16,495 nucleotides of DNA from Neisseriaceae bacterium (GTDB lineage: Bacteria > Pseudomonadota > Gammaproteobacteria > Burkholderiales > UBA11063). The first letter of the stretch is position 1. Every line of letters begins with the position of its first letter. A program made the translations under genes and the position numbers. Under the pieces are notes generated by a model, which saw only the letters and a program-made list of their open reading frames with translations, was not told the DNA's origin and searched no databases. This document shows positions 1-8,065 of the stretch, one piece after another. Location: the NCBI GenBank assembly GCA_947470205.1, contig CANISK010000009.1, forward strand, positions 1 to 16,495, given 5' to 3'.

Positions 1-210
1 ATCATCATCCCTAAACTCTTTTAACTCCTGAAGTAAATCTATTTTGGCAAATTCATTACGTAAATCTTGCAAAATAAAATCTCTACTACTGATTTTAATT
101 CCATCATCACATTCAATCACAACCAATTCATCTCCATCATTAAAATTAAATTTTTTACGTAATTTTAATGGTAATGACATTCTGCCATTTTTATATAATT
201 TAATATGCAT
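1..210 (-). CDS. AbrB/MazE/SpoVT-fold DNA-binding protein, probable antitoxin (partial, 3' end off window)
   Basis: Seventy codons are visible from an ATG at 210 down to the left edge, and the frame is open throughout. The first ~45 residues read as a swapped-hairpin AbrB domain: an opening HIKLYKNGRMSLP strand-and-turn, then LKLRKKF, then a DGDELVVIE strand and a short DGIKI strand. This matches the family pattern 'GRI-IP-LR-KL---GD-V'. The tail is charged (KIDLLQELKEFRDDD), as expected where an antitoxin would grip its toxin. An in-frame ATG at 220-222 would add four residues, but the ATG at 208-210 has a weak GGA-type ribosome site in front of it. Proteins of this fold bind palindromic operators as dimers, often as antitoxins or transition regulators. 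The partner, if any, lies off the left edge. The domain call is good; the antitoxin role is inferred. Confidence 0.75.
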   Translation of the reverse strand, partial: MHIKLYKNGRMSLPLKLRKKFNFNDGDELVVIECDDGIKISSRDFILQDLRNEFAKIDLLQELKEFRDDD

Positions 211-246
211 AAATACATCCATGATAAAAATATTTACATTTATGAT

Positions 247-255
247 ATTATAGCA
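247..255 (-). promoter_or_regulatory. Extended -10 promoter for the AbrB-like gene
   Basis: Read on the minus strand this is TGCTATAAT, a perfect extended -10 element. Initiation near 240 would give a leader of about 30 nt. The -35 region at 270-275 (TGTATA) is poor, as is usual with an extended -10. Confidence 0.5.
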
Positions 256-265
256 CAAAAAAATA

Positions 266-281
266 ATATTATACATAATAT
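266..281. repeat. Palindrome over the -35 region of the AbrB-like gene, candidate operator
   Basis: ATATTAT and ATAATAT form a perfect 7-bp inverted repeat separated by AC. It overlaps the position expected for the -35 element of the minus-strand promoter. AbrB/MazE-type antitoxins usually autoregulate through such palindromes. In DNA this rich in A and T the match could be chance. Confidence 0.3.
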
Positions 282-442
282 ATAAATAAATGTATTTTAT
301 GTCATATACTTAAATGGGCGTTATTGAATAAATTGTCTTCATTTATTGACTCAATATCTATTGAAAAATAGATTATACACAATAAAGTAAACTATAAAAC
401 ACATGCTAATTATAACCTGTAATGCCAAATATTTTGATTATG

Positions 443-451
443 TGTTATAAT
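443..451 (+). promoter_or_regulatory. Extended -10 promoter for purL
   Basis: TGTTATAAT fits the extended -10 consensus. No good -35 lies 16-18 nt upstream. Initiation at about 457-459 would leave a leader of only about 30 nt before the purL ATG. Confidence 0.55.
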
Positions 452-479
452 CCCTAGAAATAACAATGTTTTTCTAGGG
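452..479 (+). promoter_or_regulatory. Perfect 9-bp inverted repeat at the purL start site
   Basis: CCCTAGAAA at 452-460 pairs perfectly with TTTCTAGGG at 471-479 around a 10-nt loop, and a T-rich run (TTTGTTTTTT) follows at once. The right arm also holds the only plausible purL ribosome site (AGGG at 476-479). Because the predicted transcript starts inside the left arm, a DNA operator fits better than an RNA attenuator. If transcription starts further upstream, it would look like a terminator or a ribosome-site-masking hairpin. Confidence 0.45.
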
Positions 480-489
480 TTTGTTTTTT

Positions 490-3400
490 ATGGAACATAC
501 AATTAGCATCTTTATTAGTCACAATATCATCTCACCTTTTAAAATCAACAAATTATTACAAAATTTACCAGTAAATACAACCCTATCTGGAGTGGAAATA
601 TATTTATTGCTTCACAATAAACCAATTGATATTGATAAAATTGCAAAATTGCTAGACGGTGATTATGTATCTGATATAAAAATAGATGCTTATCATGTAT
701 TAGTGAGTGCGAGGATTGGCACTACATCACCTTGGTCTTCTAAAGCAACTGAAATTCTTCATAACTGTGGATTTGGTGATGTTATCAAAATAGAACGTGG
801 AGTATACTATACTGCAAATATTCCATTATCAGAATATCGTGATATATTTCATGGCAAAATTTATGACAAGATGACAGAAGATCTTTTTGATACACCACAT
901 CAAATACAAGAGATATTTAATAATAAAACTGGTGGTAGTTATAAAATAATAGATATATTAAAAGATGGACGAGATGCGTTGATAAATGCAAATAAAACCA
1001 TGGGACTTGCATTGTCTATTGAGGAAATTGATTATTTATTTGATAAATACATAACAATCAACCGCAACCCCACTGATGTTGAGCTCATGATGTTTGGGCA
1101 GATTAATAGTGAACACTGTAGACATAAGATATTTAATGCTACGTTTGTGATTAATGGAGTGCCTCAAGATAAAACTTTGTTTCAATTAATTAAAGATACA
1201 TTTAAACATGCTCCAGCTAATATTTTAGTGGCGTATAGCGATAACTCATCCGTGATAAAAGGGTTTAATAGTCTTCAGTTATCCCCTAGTTTTAATAATA
1301 ATATATATGATTTTAGCTCTCTTGATACTCATACTTTAATGAAAGTGGAGACACATAATCACCCAACTATGATAGCCCCTCACCCAGGGGCTGCTACTGG
1401 AAGTGGCGGGGAAATTCGTGATGAGGGAGCAACTGGGCGTGGCAGTAAACCAAAGGCTGGGCTTACTGGTTATAGTGTATCTAATTTAAATCTGGATAAT
1501 TTAGAACTAAACCATGATGTATCTTATAAACCTCGTCACATTAAGTCTGCATTGGATATCATGATTGAGGCACCCATTGGGGCTGCCAGCTTTAATAATG
1601 AATTTGGGAGACCAAATTTGTGTGGATATTTTCAGAGTTTTAACCAAGTAGTAAACGGTATAAACTATGGTTACCATAAGCCAATTATGATAGCTGGTGG
1701 ACTTGGTTCTATCTTTGAGCAAAATCTACACAAAAAGGATATTGATGCTGGGATGCTGGTTATCGCTCTGGGTGGGCCTGGTTTTTTAATTGGGCTAGGC
1801 GGGGGTGCGTTATCCTCCATGGCAAGTGGGACAAATTCGGAACACTTGGATTTTAATTCAGTCCAACGAGCAAACCCAGAGATGGAAAGACGTGCACAGG
1901 AAGTAATTAGCACTTGTACCTCATTGCTTGATGATAACCCTATTGTGTCCATTCATGATGTGGGAGCTGGAGGGCTATCTAACGCGGTACCTGAGCTTAT
2001 CCATAATAAAAATTTTGGGGGTAAGTTTGAGCTTCGTGATATTGACATTAAAGATCATTCAATGTCTCCGCTTGAGATATGGTGTAATGAATCACAAGAA
2101 AGATATGTTCTAACCATCCATAAAAAAGATTTGATATTATTTGATGAGATATGTAAACGAGAAAACTGTCCATACAGTGTGATTGGGGTGGTCACTCAAG
2201 ATGGCACTCTCACGTTACATGATAGCAAATACAACAACACCCCGATCTCACTAGATATGGAAATGTTGTTTGGTAAGACTCCGGTGATCGTCAAGAATGT
2301 GAAATATACTGAAGAACTACCAATTTTAAATGAATTACCAGATGTCACTCTTATGGATGCGATATATAAAGTTATCTCTCACCCGACTGTATCAAATAAA
2401 TCATTCCTCATTACCATTGGGGATAGGACTGTGGGTGGCTATACTGTACGCGATCAGATGGTGGGTAAATGGCAAGTGCCGGTATCTGATGTTGCAATCA
2501 CGAGCTCTAGCTATGTTGGTTTTACTGGGGAGGCTATGAGTATGGGGCAAAAAACTTCTATCGCCACCCTTAATGTAACTGCATCGGTAAAAATGGCATT
2601 AGCTGAGAGTATTACTAATATTTCCGCGTGTTTCATCCCACATCTTAATGATATTAAAATATCTGCAAATTGGATGGCAAGCTGTGGGATGGCGAATGGT
2701 GGGATAGGTAACGGCAGTGGTGGAGATAACTCTCAAGATGCAAAACTATATATGGCAACTAAAGAACTAAGCCTTTTTTGTCAGAAGTTAAATATTGCGA
2801 TCCCCGTAGGTAAAGACTCCCTATCCATGAAAACCAAATGGGGTGACAGGGAAGTTATAAGCCCTGTATCGCTCATTGTATCTGCTTTTGCACCTGTGGT
2901 GGATGTGCGAATACATCAAACACCGCAAATTAGTGGTGACAAAGATACATCTTTAGTGTTAATTGGGGTGGATAATCATCATAGACTTGGTGGGAGTATA
3001 TTACAAGAGTGTTATAATAAAATCGGCTCTAGTACGCCAAATATAGATGATGATATGCTGTTTATACAGTTATTTAAATTAATCCAAAAATTACATCAAG
3101 ATGGATATATTTTAGCTTATCATGATAGATCTGACGGTGGGTTAATTGCCACAATCTGTGAAATGATCTTTGTAAGTAGGCTTGGAGTAAATATTTTAGT
3201 GCCGAATGAGGTTGGAACAGATAGTTTACTTTCGTTTTTATTTAATGAAGAAATTGGGGTAATAATTGAGGTTAACAATACACACCTAGATGAGATATTT
3301 GAACTTATTAAAACACATGGTTTATATGGGGTACAAATTGGGGAGATAAATTTAGCGCATGATAATTTATCCATACACCACAAAAATGAAGTTGTATTTA

Positions 3401-4350
3401 CTGATACCCGCATAAACTTACAAAAAAAATGGAATGAAGTTGGGCGTCAAATTAAACTTCTTCGAGATAATCCAGAGTGTGTATCATCTGAACATGATGT
3501 GGAGCTAGACCCAAATAACACAGGATTATTTTTTAAACCTACATTTGATATGAATGGTGTTAATAAAAATGATGGTATGAGGGTTAATTTAAAACTTACC
3601 AAGCCCAAGGTTGCTATATTGCGTGAGCAAGGGGTAAATGGACATAATGAAATGGCTGCGGCTTTTCATCTAGCTGGATTTGAGGCTTATGATGTGCATA
3701 TGCGAGATTTGGTAAATAAAAAATTTGATTTACGAAATTTTGAGGGAATGGTTGCCTGTGGTGGATTTAGCTATGGTGATGTATTGGGGGCTGGAAGTGG
3801 CTGGGCAAAATCAATTTTATTTAATGAATACCTCAAGGATATGTTTGAAGAATTTTTTATTAAGCCTAATACCTTTGGCTTAGGTGTGTGTAATGGATGC
3901 CAAATGATGACCCAACTCAAAGAGCTTATTCCGGGGGCTTCTTCTTTTCCTGATAAGATTATCAAAAATAACTCTGAACAATTTGAGGCGAGATTTACCA
4001 TGGTACGAATAAATAAAACCCCATCAATATTTTTTACCGGTATGGATGGGTCTTATTTACCGATTGTGGTATCTCATGGTGAAGGGCGTGCAATTGGCGG
4101 TGATGGGAATTTGGTAGTGATGCAATATGTCGATAGCCAAGGCAAGCCAACCAATGTATATCCATATAACCCAAATGGCACAGAAAATGGTGCAACTGCT
4201 TTTTGCAATGCAGATGGTAGATTTACCATAATGATGCCACATCCCGAGCGGATATTTAGAACAGTGCAGTTATCTTGGTGTGATGTGAATTATAGTCAAT
4301 GTGAGTATAGCCCGTGGAATAAAATATTTCAAAATGCTTATCAATACTAA
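490..4350 (+). CDS. purL: Phosphoribosylformylglycinamidine (FGAM) synthase, large single-chain form
   Basis: PurL converts FGAR, ATP and glutamine to FGAM, the fourth step of de novo purine synthesis in the cytosol. From the ATG at 490 it has 1286 residues, close to the ~1295 of the E. coli enzyme. It shows the family's order: an N-terminal PurS-like part, then two AIRS/PurM-like halves with NSEHCRHK (His about 209), ETHNHPT, a GGEIRDEGATGRG loop, GGDNSQDAKLYM and GKDSLSMK. A class I glutamine amidotransferase forms the C-terminus, with nucleophile Cys1134 in GVCNGCQ and His1251 and Glu1253 in MPHPERIF. The triad is complete, so the enzyme looks functional. The frame also opens at a TTG at 481, which would add three residues, but ATG 490 sits 10 nt behind AGGG and is preferred. 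The next gene is not co-transcribed by necessity, as a separate promoter lies just downstream. Confidence 0.97.
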   Translation: MEHTISIFISHNIISPFKINKLLQNLPVNTTLSGVEIYLLLHNKPIDIDKIAKLLDGDYVSDIKIDAYHVLVSARIGTTSPWSSKATEILHNCGFGDVIKIERGVYYTANIPLSEYRDIFHGKIYDKMTEDLFDTPHQIQEIFNNKTGGSYKIIDILKDGRDALINANKTMGLALSIEEIDYLFDKYITINRNPTDVELMMFGQINSEHCRHKIFNATFVINGVPQDKTLFQLIKDTFKHAPANILVAYSDNSSVIKGFNSLQLSPSFNNNIYDFSSLDTHTLMKVETHNHPTMIAPHPGAATGSGGEIRDEGATGRGSKPKAGLTGYSVSNLNLDNLELNHDVSYKPRHIKSALDIMIEAPIGAASFNNEFGRPNLCGYFQSFNQVVNGINYGYHKPIMIAGGLGSIFEQNLHKKDIDAGMLVIALGGPGFLIGLGGGALSSMASGTNSEHLDFNSVQRANPEMERRAQEVISTCTSLLDDNPIVSIHDVGAGGLSNAVPELIHNKNFGGKFELRDIDIKDHSMSPLEIWCNESQERYVLTIHKKDLILFDEICKRENCPYSVIGVVTQDGTLTLHDSKYNNTPISLDMEMLFGKTPVIVKNVKYTEELPILNELPDVTLMDAIYKVISHPTVSNKSFLITIGDRTVGGYTVRDQMVGKWQVPVSDVAITSSSYVGFTGEAMSMGQKTSIATLNVTASVKMALAESITNISACFIPHLNDIKISANWMASCGMANGGIGNGSGGDNSQDAKLYMATKELSLFCQKLNIAIPVGKDSLSMKTKWGDREVISPVSLIVSAFAPVVDVRIHQTPQISGDKDTSLVLIGVDNHHRLGGSILQECYNKIGSSTPNIDDDMLFIQLFKLIQKLHQDGYILAYHDRSDGGLIATICEMIFVSRLGVNILVPNEVGTDSLLSFLFNEEIGVIIEVNNTHLDEIFELIKTHGLYGVQIGEINLAHDNLSIHHKNEVVFTDTRINLQKKWNEVGRQIKLLRDNPECVSSEHDVELDPNNTGLFFKPTFDMNGVNKNDGMRVNLKLTKPKVAILREQGVNGHNEMAAAFHLAGFEAYDVHMRDLVNKKFDLRNFEGMVACGGFSYGDVLGAGSGWAKSILFNEYLKDMFEEFFIKPNTFGLGVCNGCQMMTQLKELIPGASSFPDKIIKNNSEQFEARFTMVRINKTPSIFFTGMDGSYLPIVVSHGEGRAIGGDGNLVVMQYVDSQGKPTNVYPYNPNGTENGATAFCNADGRFTIMMPHPERIFRTVQLSWCDVNYSQCEYSPWNKIFQNAYQY

Positions 4351-4354
4351 CTTT

Positions 4355-4384
4355 TTGACGTTATTCAACAAAATATGTTACAAT
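4355..4384 (+). promoter_or_regulatory. Sigma-70-like promoter for the restriction-modification genes
   Basis: TTGACG at 4355-4360 and TACAAT at 4379-4384 are 18 nt apart, and a TG one base before the -10 makes it extended. The predicted start near 4391 leaves about 10 nt before a GGAGAG ribosome site. The R-M pair therefore need not depend on purL readthrough. Confidence 0.6.
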
Positions 4385-4400
4385 TATTTTCTTATTTATT

Positions 4401-4406
4401 GGAGAG
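4401..4406 (+). promoter_or_regulatory. Ribosome binding site pointing to a non-ATG start for the methyltransferase
   Basis: GGAGAG is a strong Shine-Dalgarno sequence. The codons at ideal distance in the methyltransferase frame are ATT (4410) and ATA (4413); no ATG, GTG or TTG is there. The frame is open from this point and would add IQPELFNENLNTGNK to the N-terminus. The TTG at 4458 has no ribosome site in front of it. Confidence 0.5.
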
Positions 4407-4457
4407 CTAATTATACAACCAGAACTTTTTAATGAAAATCTAAATACTGGCAATAAA

Positions 4458-5384
4458 TTGCGGTTTATTGATTTATTTGCTGGAATCGGAGGTATTCGTC
4501 TTGGGTTTGAAAAAGCATTTAAGCATGAGATTGCTTGTGTATTTTCTTCTGAGATTGATAAATATGCCGTAAAAACATACGTAACAAATTTTAATGACGT
4601 TCCTTACGGTGATATCACACAAATTTCTGCAAAACACATCCCAGCACATGACATTATATTGGCAGGTTTCCCTTGCCAAGCTTTTTCTATTGCTGGACAT
4701 AAGAAAGGATTTGCAGATACTAGAGGTACTTTATTTTTTGAAATAGTTAGGATTGCTAACCATCATAACCCAAAAGTAATTTTTTTAGAAAATGTTAAAG
4801 GGTTTATCAGTCATGATAAAGGTCAAACATTTGCTACCGTCAAGCAATCTCTAGAAAATCTTGGTTATAAAATATACTATAAAATATTAAATGCGAAAGA
4901 TTTTGGAGTACCACAAAATAGAGAACGAATTTATATTGTGGGATTTTTAGACCACAATATAAATTTTAATTTTCCAGAAAAATTAACCCATTTAGTTAAA
5001 GTGACTGATATTTTAGACAATCAAGTTGATGATAAATATACAATATCCGACAAATTATGGAGTGGCCACCAAAGAAGAAAATTAGAGCACAAAATTAAAG
5101 GAAATGGTTTTGGTTATTCAATTTTTGACGAAAATTCAAGTTATACTAGCACATTAAGTGCACGTTATTATAAGGATGGGTCTGAAATTCTTATAGCACA
5201 GAGTGGAAAAAACCCCAGAAAAATCACTCCGAGAGAAGCATCAAGGCTTCAAGGGTTTCCTGATTGTTTCAAAATAGAAGTTAGTGATGTTCAAGCTTAT
5301 AAACAATTTGGCAACAGTGTCTCTGTTCCGGTAATTGAGGCTATAGCAAAAAATATCAGCAAAGCATTAGAAAGTAATAAATGA
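4458..5384 (+). CDS. DNA (cytosine-5) methyltransferase, type II R-M modification enzyme
   Basis: The enzyme transfers a methyl group from AdoMet to cytosine C5 and protects host DNA from the adjacent nuclease. Counting from the TTG at 4458 (308 residues), all main C5-methyltransferase motifs are present. Motif I is DLFAGIGG (5-12). Motif IV has the catalytic Cys73 in FPCQAFS. Motif VI is ENV (111-113) and motif VIII is QNRERIYIVGF (153-163). The target-recognition region spans about 165-250 and includes GNGFGYSIF and TLSARYYKDGSEI. Motif IX is ITPREASRLQGFPD and motif X is QFGNSVSVPV (283-292). The true start may be 45-48 nt upstream on ATA or ATT, because the ribosome site at 4401 and promoter at 4355 point there. 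The last codons overlap the next gene by 4 bp. The sequence specificity cannot be read with confidence; GGNCC-type enzymes are one guess. Confidence 0.93.
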   Translation: MRFIDLFAGIGGIRLGFEKAFKHEIACVFSSEIDKYAVKTYVTNFNDVPYGDITQISAKHIPAHDIILAGFPCQAFSIAGHKKGFADTRGTLFFEIVRIANHHNPKVIFLENVKGFISHDKGQTFATVKQSLENLGYKIYYKILNAKDFGVPQNRERIYIVGFLDHNINFNFPEKLTHLVKVTDILDNQVDDKYTISDKLWSGHQRRKLEHKIKGNGFGYSIFDENSSYTSTLSARYYKDGSEILIAQSGKNPRKITPREASRLQGFPDCFKIEVSDVQAYKQFGNSVSVPVIEAIAKNISKALESNK

Positions 5385-6412
5385 GGGTAAATAAGATAAA
5401 AATTTCAGATAATAAATTTGATATAAATTTAAAATTTTATTTCTTCTTGAAATATTTACTCAAAGCTAAATTAACTGATGCTCAATCATGTAAGATCCTT
5501 ACAATCTATTCAACAGCTATTTCACGTACTTTTGATGAAATTAAATCAGCAATAAATCAATATATACTAAAAAATATAAAGGGTAGATCTAATAAACAAA
5601 ATTTTCTATTTGAACTAATGGATGAGATACATAATGATTTAGAGCTTAAACTATTTATTTTTAGTTTAAAGTTATATGCTATAAAAGATTTATTATTACA
5701 AGAAGCAAAACTTAATAATATATTAGATATTACCAAACTTGAGGAGTTAGACCCGCTATCATTAGAATATGATAAAATAACATTATATAGCCCATATTCA
5801 ACAAGAGTAAACGGAGCTTTATTGTCTCTTATTTTTTTTGATAAAATTGAAAGACAAGAAACCAATTTTATAGCAGAAAAATCTGAGGCATTCATCAGAA
5901 GTTTATCAGATTTTGCTATCGAACTGAAAAATGCAGGTGTTGAGCCAAACCAAATTTTTATGTTAATGTTCAGTGAGAGTATTAACCAGTCTATAATCAG
6001 TGATAGCGGTTCCAATTATGAAGATAGAATCCTATCTGTGCTCACGACAATTGGCTTAAAACAAGAAAATATAAAAAAATTCCATGATAATGCTGACAAA
6101 TCAACTGAATTCGATTTTTTCTTTGAATTAGATGGTGTTGTGTATGGCATTGGAGCAAAGAGAACTTTGCGCGAACGGTATAAACAATTCATAAAAACAG
6201 CTCAAATGTCAAAAATAGACGTTATGATCGAAATAACTCTAGGTATTGACCTGACTGAAGAAAAAGTCAAATCAATTAGAAATTATAATGTGATTCTATT
6301 TGTTGCAGATGAGGTTTATCAAAATTTTTCATATTTAAAAATCATGGATGGTGTTTATAGCTCAAAAGATCTAACAATTCAAACTTTAAAATCACTCGCA
6401 TGCATGACATAA
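5381..6412 (+). CDS. Probable type II restriction endonuclease (PD-(D/E)XK-like)
   Basis: The product has 343 residues. Its ATGA overlap with the methyltransferase is classic translational coupling of a modification-restriction pair, which keeps nuclease made after methylase. No easily named domain covers the N-terminal two thirds, which is mostly helical and Lys/Asn rich. Near residues 243-268 a charged cluster looks like a nuclease core: TEFDFFFELDG with Asp245, Glu249 and Asp251, then a strand ending in GAKRTLRERYKQ with Lys260. This resembles the D...(A)K arrangement of EcoRII/TdeIII-like enzymes. Composition is very A/T-rich, more so than the purL coding region, which suits an acquired R-M cassette. 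Its role as the cognate endonuclease rests mainly on this position and the motif; the family name is inferred from memory, not a search. Confidence 0.8.
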   Translation: MRVNKIKISDNKFDINLKFYFFLKYLLKAKLTDAQSCKILTIYSTAISRTFDEIKSAINQYILKNIKGRSNKQNFLFELMDEIHNDLELKLFIFSLKLYAIKDLLLQEAKLNNILDITKLEELDPLSLEYDKITLYSPYSTRVNGALLSLIFFDKIERQETNFIAEKSEAFIRSLSDFAIELKNAGVEPNQIFMLMFSESINQSIISDSGSNYEDRILSVLTTIGLKQENIKKFHDNADKSTEFDFFFELDGVVYGIGAKRTLRERYKQFIKTAQMSKIDVMIEITLGIDLTEEKVKSIRNYNVILFVADEVYQNFSYLKIMDGVYSSKDLTIQTLKSLACMT

Positions 6413-6418
6413 TAATCA

Positions 6419-6448
6419 TAATCAGCCATAAATTAAAATAGCTGATTA
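6419..6448. terminator. Hairpin between convergent endonuclease and purB genes
   Basis: TAATCAGC at 6419-6426 pairs with GCTGATTA at 6441-6448, an 8-bp stem with a 14-nt loop, exactly between two converging genes and overlapping the purB stop. No clean U-run follows on either strand, so it would be a weak bidirectional terminator at best. Confidence 0.3.
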
Positions 6449-7791
6449 GCAAGACCTATGTATGTAGCTGGGGTGAGTTGCAATAGTGTATTTTTATCAT
6501 TATCTGGGACTGGGAGGCTGTTTATAAATGTATGGAGTGCATCTTTGGTGATTTTCTTACCGCGGGTGAGCTCTTTCATTTGTTCATACGCGTTAGTCAC
6601 TCCATGCTTTCGCATTACTGTTTGTATGGGCTCCGCTAAAAGCTCCCAGTGGTTATTTAAATCATTTGCCAATACATCTGCGTTAATCTCAAGTTTACCT
6701 AACCCAGTTAAAAGCGATGAGTAGGCAAGTGTACTATAACCAATTGCCACACCGATATTTCTTTGCACTGTTGAGTCTGTTAAGTCTCTTTGCCATCTTG
6801 AGATCGGGAGCTTTTCCGAGAAATGAGCAAGGAGGCTGTTTGCAAGACCCAAATTACCCTCTGCGTTTTCAAAATCAATCGGATTTACTTTATGTGGCAT
6901 GGTGGAGCTGCCAATTTCACCTGCAATGGTTTGTTGGGTAAAATAATTTATAGCTATATATCCCCATATATCTCTTGATAAATCAATTAGGATAGTGTTA
7001 GTTCTTCGAATAATGTCAAAAAACTCTGCCATATAGTCATGTGGCTCAATTTGGGTGGTAAATGGGTTAAATTTAAGATGTAAAATATCTTCTACAAAGT
7101 ATTTAGCTAATTCATTCCATTTTATGTTTGGGTAACTTATCAGATGTGCGTTATAATTACCTACCGCACCGTTGATCTTGCCTAATATTTCTTGGTTTTG
7201 AAGTTGTTTAATTTGTCTATCTAGGCGATAATATACATTATACATCTCTTTACCCATGGTGGATGGAGTGGCTGGTTGTCCGTGTGTTCTACACATCATC
7301 GGAATATGTTTATAGTGAATTGCTAATTCATGTAGTTTATTAATGATTTGGGTGGCTTGTGGAATTAAGATATCCATTTGCAGTTTTTGTATCATAAGCG
7401 CATAGCTTAAGTTGTTTATATCTTCTGATGTACATGCGAAATGAACAAATTCTTGGTATTTGTGTAAGATTTGATTTGATTTGATTTTATCTTTAATGTA
7501 GTATTCGATAGCTTTTACATCATGATTGGTGGTGCGTTCTATTTCTTTGATGTGAATACATTCAGCTTCATTAAAATTAATAAAAATATTGTCTAACAGG
7601 TTTATTTCTTCATGGTTAAGCTTGGGTAGATTTGTTTCATGGGTTGTAAAAAGTAATTTAAACCACTCTAATTCTACAAATAAACGGTTTTTAATGAGAC
7701 CATACTCTGATGTGATCTCATGTAATTGTTGTACTTTATTGGCATATCTGCCATCTAATGGCGAGATTGCCTTCGTGGAATATTTAATCAT
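6433..7791 (-). CDS. purB: Adenylosuccinate lyase
   Basis: PurB acts twice in purine synthesis, cleaving fumarate from SAICAR (giving AICAR) and from adenylosuccinate (giving AMP). The 452-residue product matches the ~456 of proteobacterial PurB. It opens with SPLDGRY, has the TSEDINN segment at 121-127, and the acid/base His170 in CRTHGQPATPSTMGKEM. The fumarase/aspartase superfamily signature GSSTMPHKVNP lies at 294-304, with the flexible-loop Ser295 and Lys301. All active-site elements are present and the frame is intact. The ATG at 7789-7791 has no clear ribosome site. It faces the R-M unit tail to tail and shares its pathway with purL, which lies about 2 kb away on the opposite strand. 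Confidence 0.97.
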   Translation of the reverse strand: MIKYSTKAISPLDGRYANKVQQLHEITSEYGLIKNRLFVELEWFKLLFTTHETNLPKLNHEEINLLDNIFINFNEAECIHIKEIERTTNHDVKAIEYYIKDKIKSNQILHKYQEFVHFACTSEDINNLSYALMIQKLQMDILIPQATQIINKLHELAIHYKHIPMMCRTHGQPATPSTMGKEMYNVYYRLDRQIKQLQNQEILGKINGAVGNYNAHLISYPNIKWNELAKYFVEDILHLKFNPFTTQIEPHDYMAEFFDIIRRTNTILIDLSRDIWGYIAINYFTQQTIAGEIGSSTMPHKVNPIDFENAEGNLGLANSLLAHFSEKLPISRWQRDLTDSTVQRNIGVAIGYSTLAYSSLLTGLGKLEINADVLANDLNNHWELLAEPIQTVMRKHGVTNAYEQMKELTRGKKITKDALHTFINSLPVPDNDKNTLLQLTPATYIGLANQLF

Positions 7792-7942
7792 TTTGTAATT
7801 GTACTTATTAATTGTAATTTATGCATGCATTGCTGGCATCAAAAAATGATATTTCCACACTTCAATACATCGAAGTTCGCAATGACTGTGATTGGGCTTT
7901 TCTTGTATCAAATGAGCGTTGTGAGTTGTTTGTAGAGCATGG

Positions 7943-7962
7943 ATTCCCGCCTTCGCGGGAAT
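7943..7962. repeat. Palindromic intergenic repeat (attcccgc...gcgggaat)
   Basis: ATTCCCGC, loop CTTC, GCGGGAAT gives a perfect 8-bp stem. It is the core of the well-known dispersed repeat that yields spurious 'VIPAKAGIH' peptides when translated, similar to Neisseria dRS3-type elements. It lies in the 274-nt gene-free spacer between rplY and purB and could also serve as a transcription stop for rplY. Confidence 0.75.
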
Positions 7963-8020
7963 GACAGGGTTATTCGCGGGAATGACAGGGTTATTCGCGG
8001 GAATGACAGGGTTATTCGCG
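7952..8020. repeat. 21-bp tandem repeat, about 3.3 copies, growing from the palindromic repeat
   Basis: The unit TTCGCGGGAATGACAGGGTTA occurs at 7952-7972, 7973-7993 and 7994-8014 without change, then begins again at 8015 before diverging. The first copy contains the right arm of the palindrome, so the array arose by duplicating half of that element. On the minus strand each unit encodes NPVIPAN in one frame; I regard that reading as meaningless. Confidence 0.9.
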
Positions 8021-8065
8021 GTAATCCACAAGATAAATCAATAACTACAGAAGATAAAATTGTTA

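Noticed and set aside
44..253. Plus-strand open frame of 69 codons
   Set aside because: It lies opposite the AbrB-fold gene, whose minus-strand reading shows a clear domain; the plus reading is low-complexity Ser/Leu.
313..365. Similarity between the spacer before purL and the spacer after it (4355-4400), both with CGTTATT...TTTATTG
   Set aside because: I considered it as a direct repeat flanking a mobile unit, but the shared blocks are short, gapped and A/T-rich.
5557..6015. Minus-strand open frame of 152 codons
   Set aside because: It is the antisense shadow of the endonuclease gene, rich in Ser/Leu/Ile with no domain, and the plus-strand gene is coupled to the methylase.
7819..8031. Minus-strand open frame of 70 codons with NPVIPAN/VIPAKAGIH repeats
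   Set aside because: It is a translation of the dispersed palindromic repeat and its 21-bp array; the rest has no recognisable domain and no ribosome site supports it.
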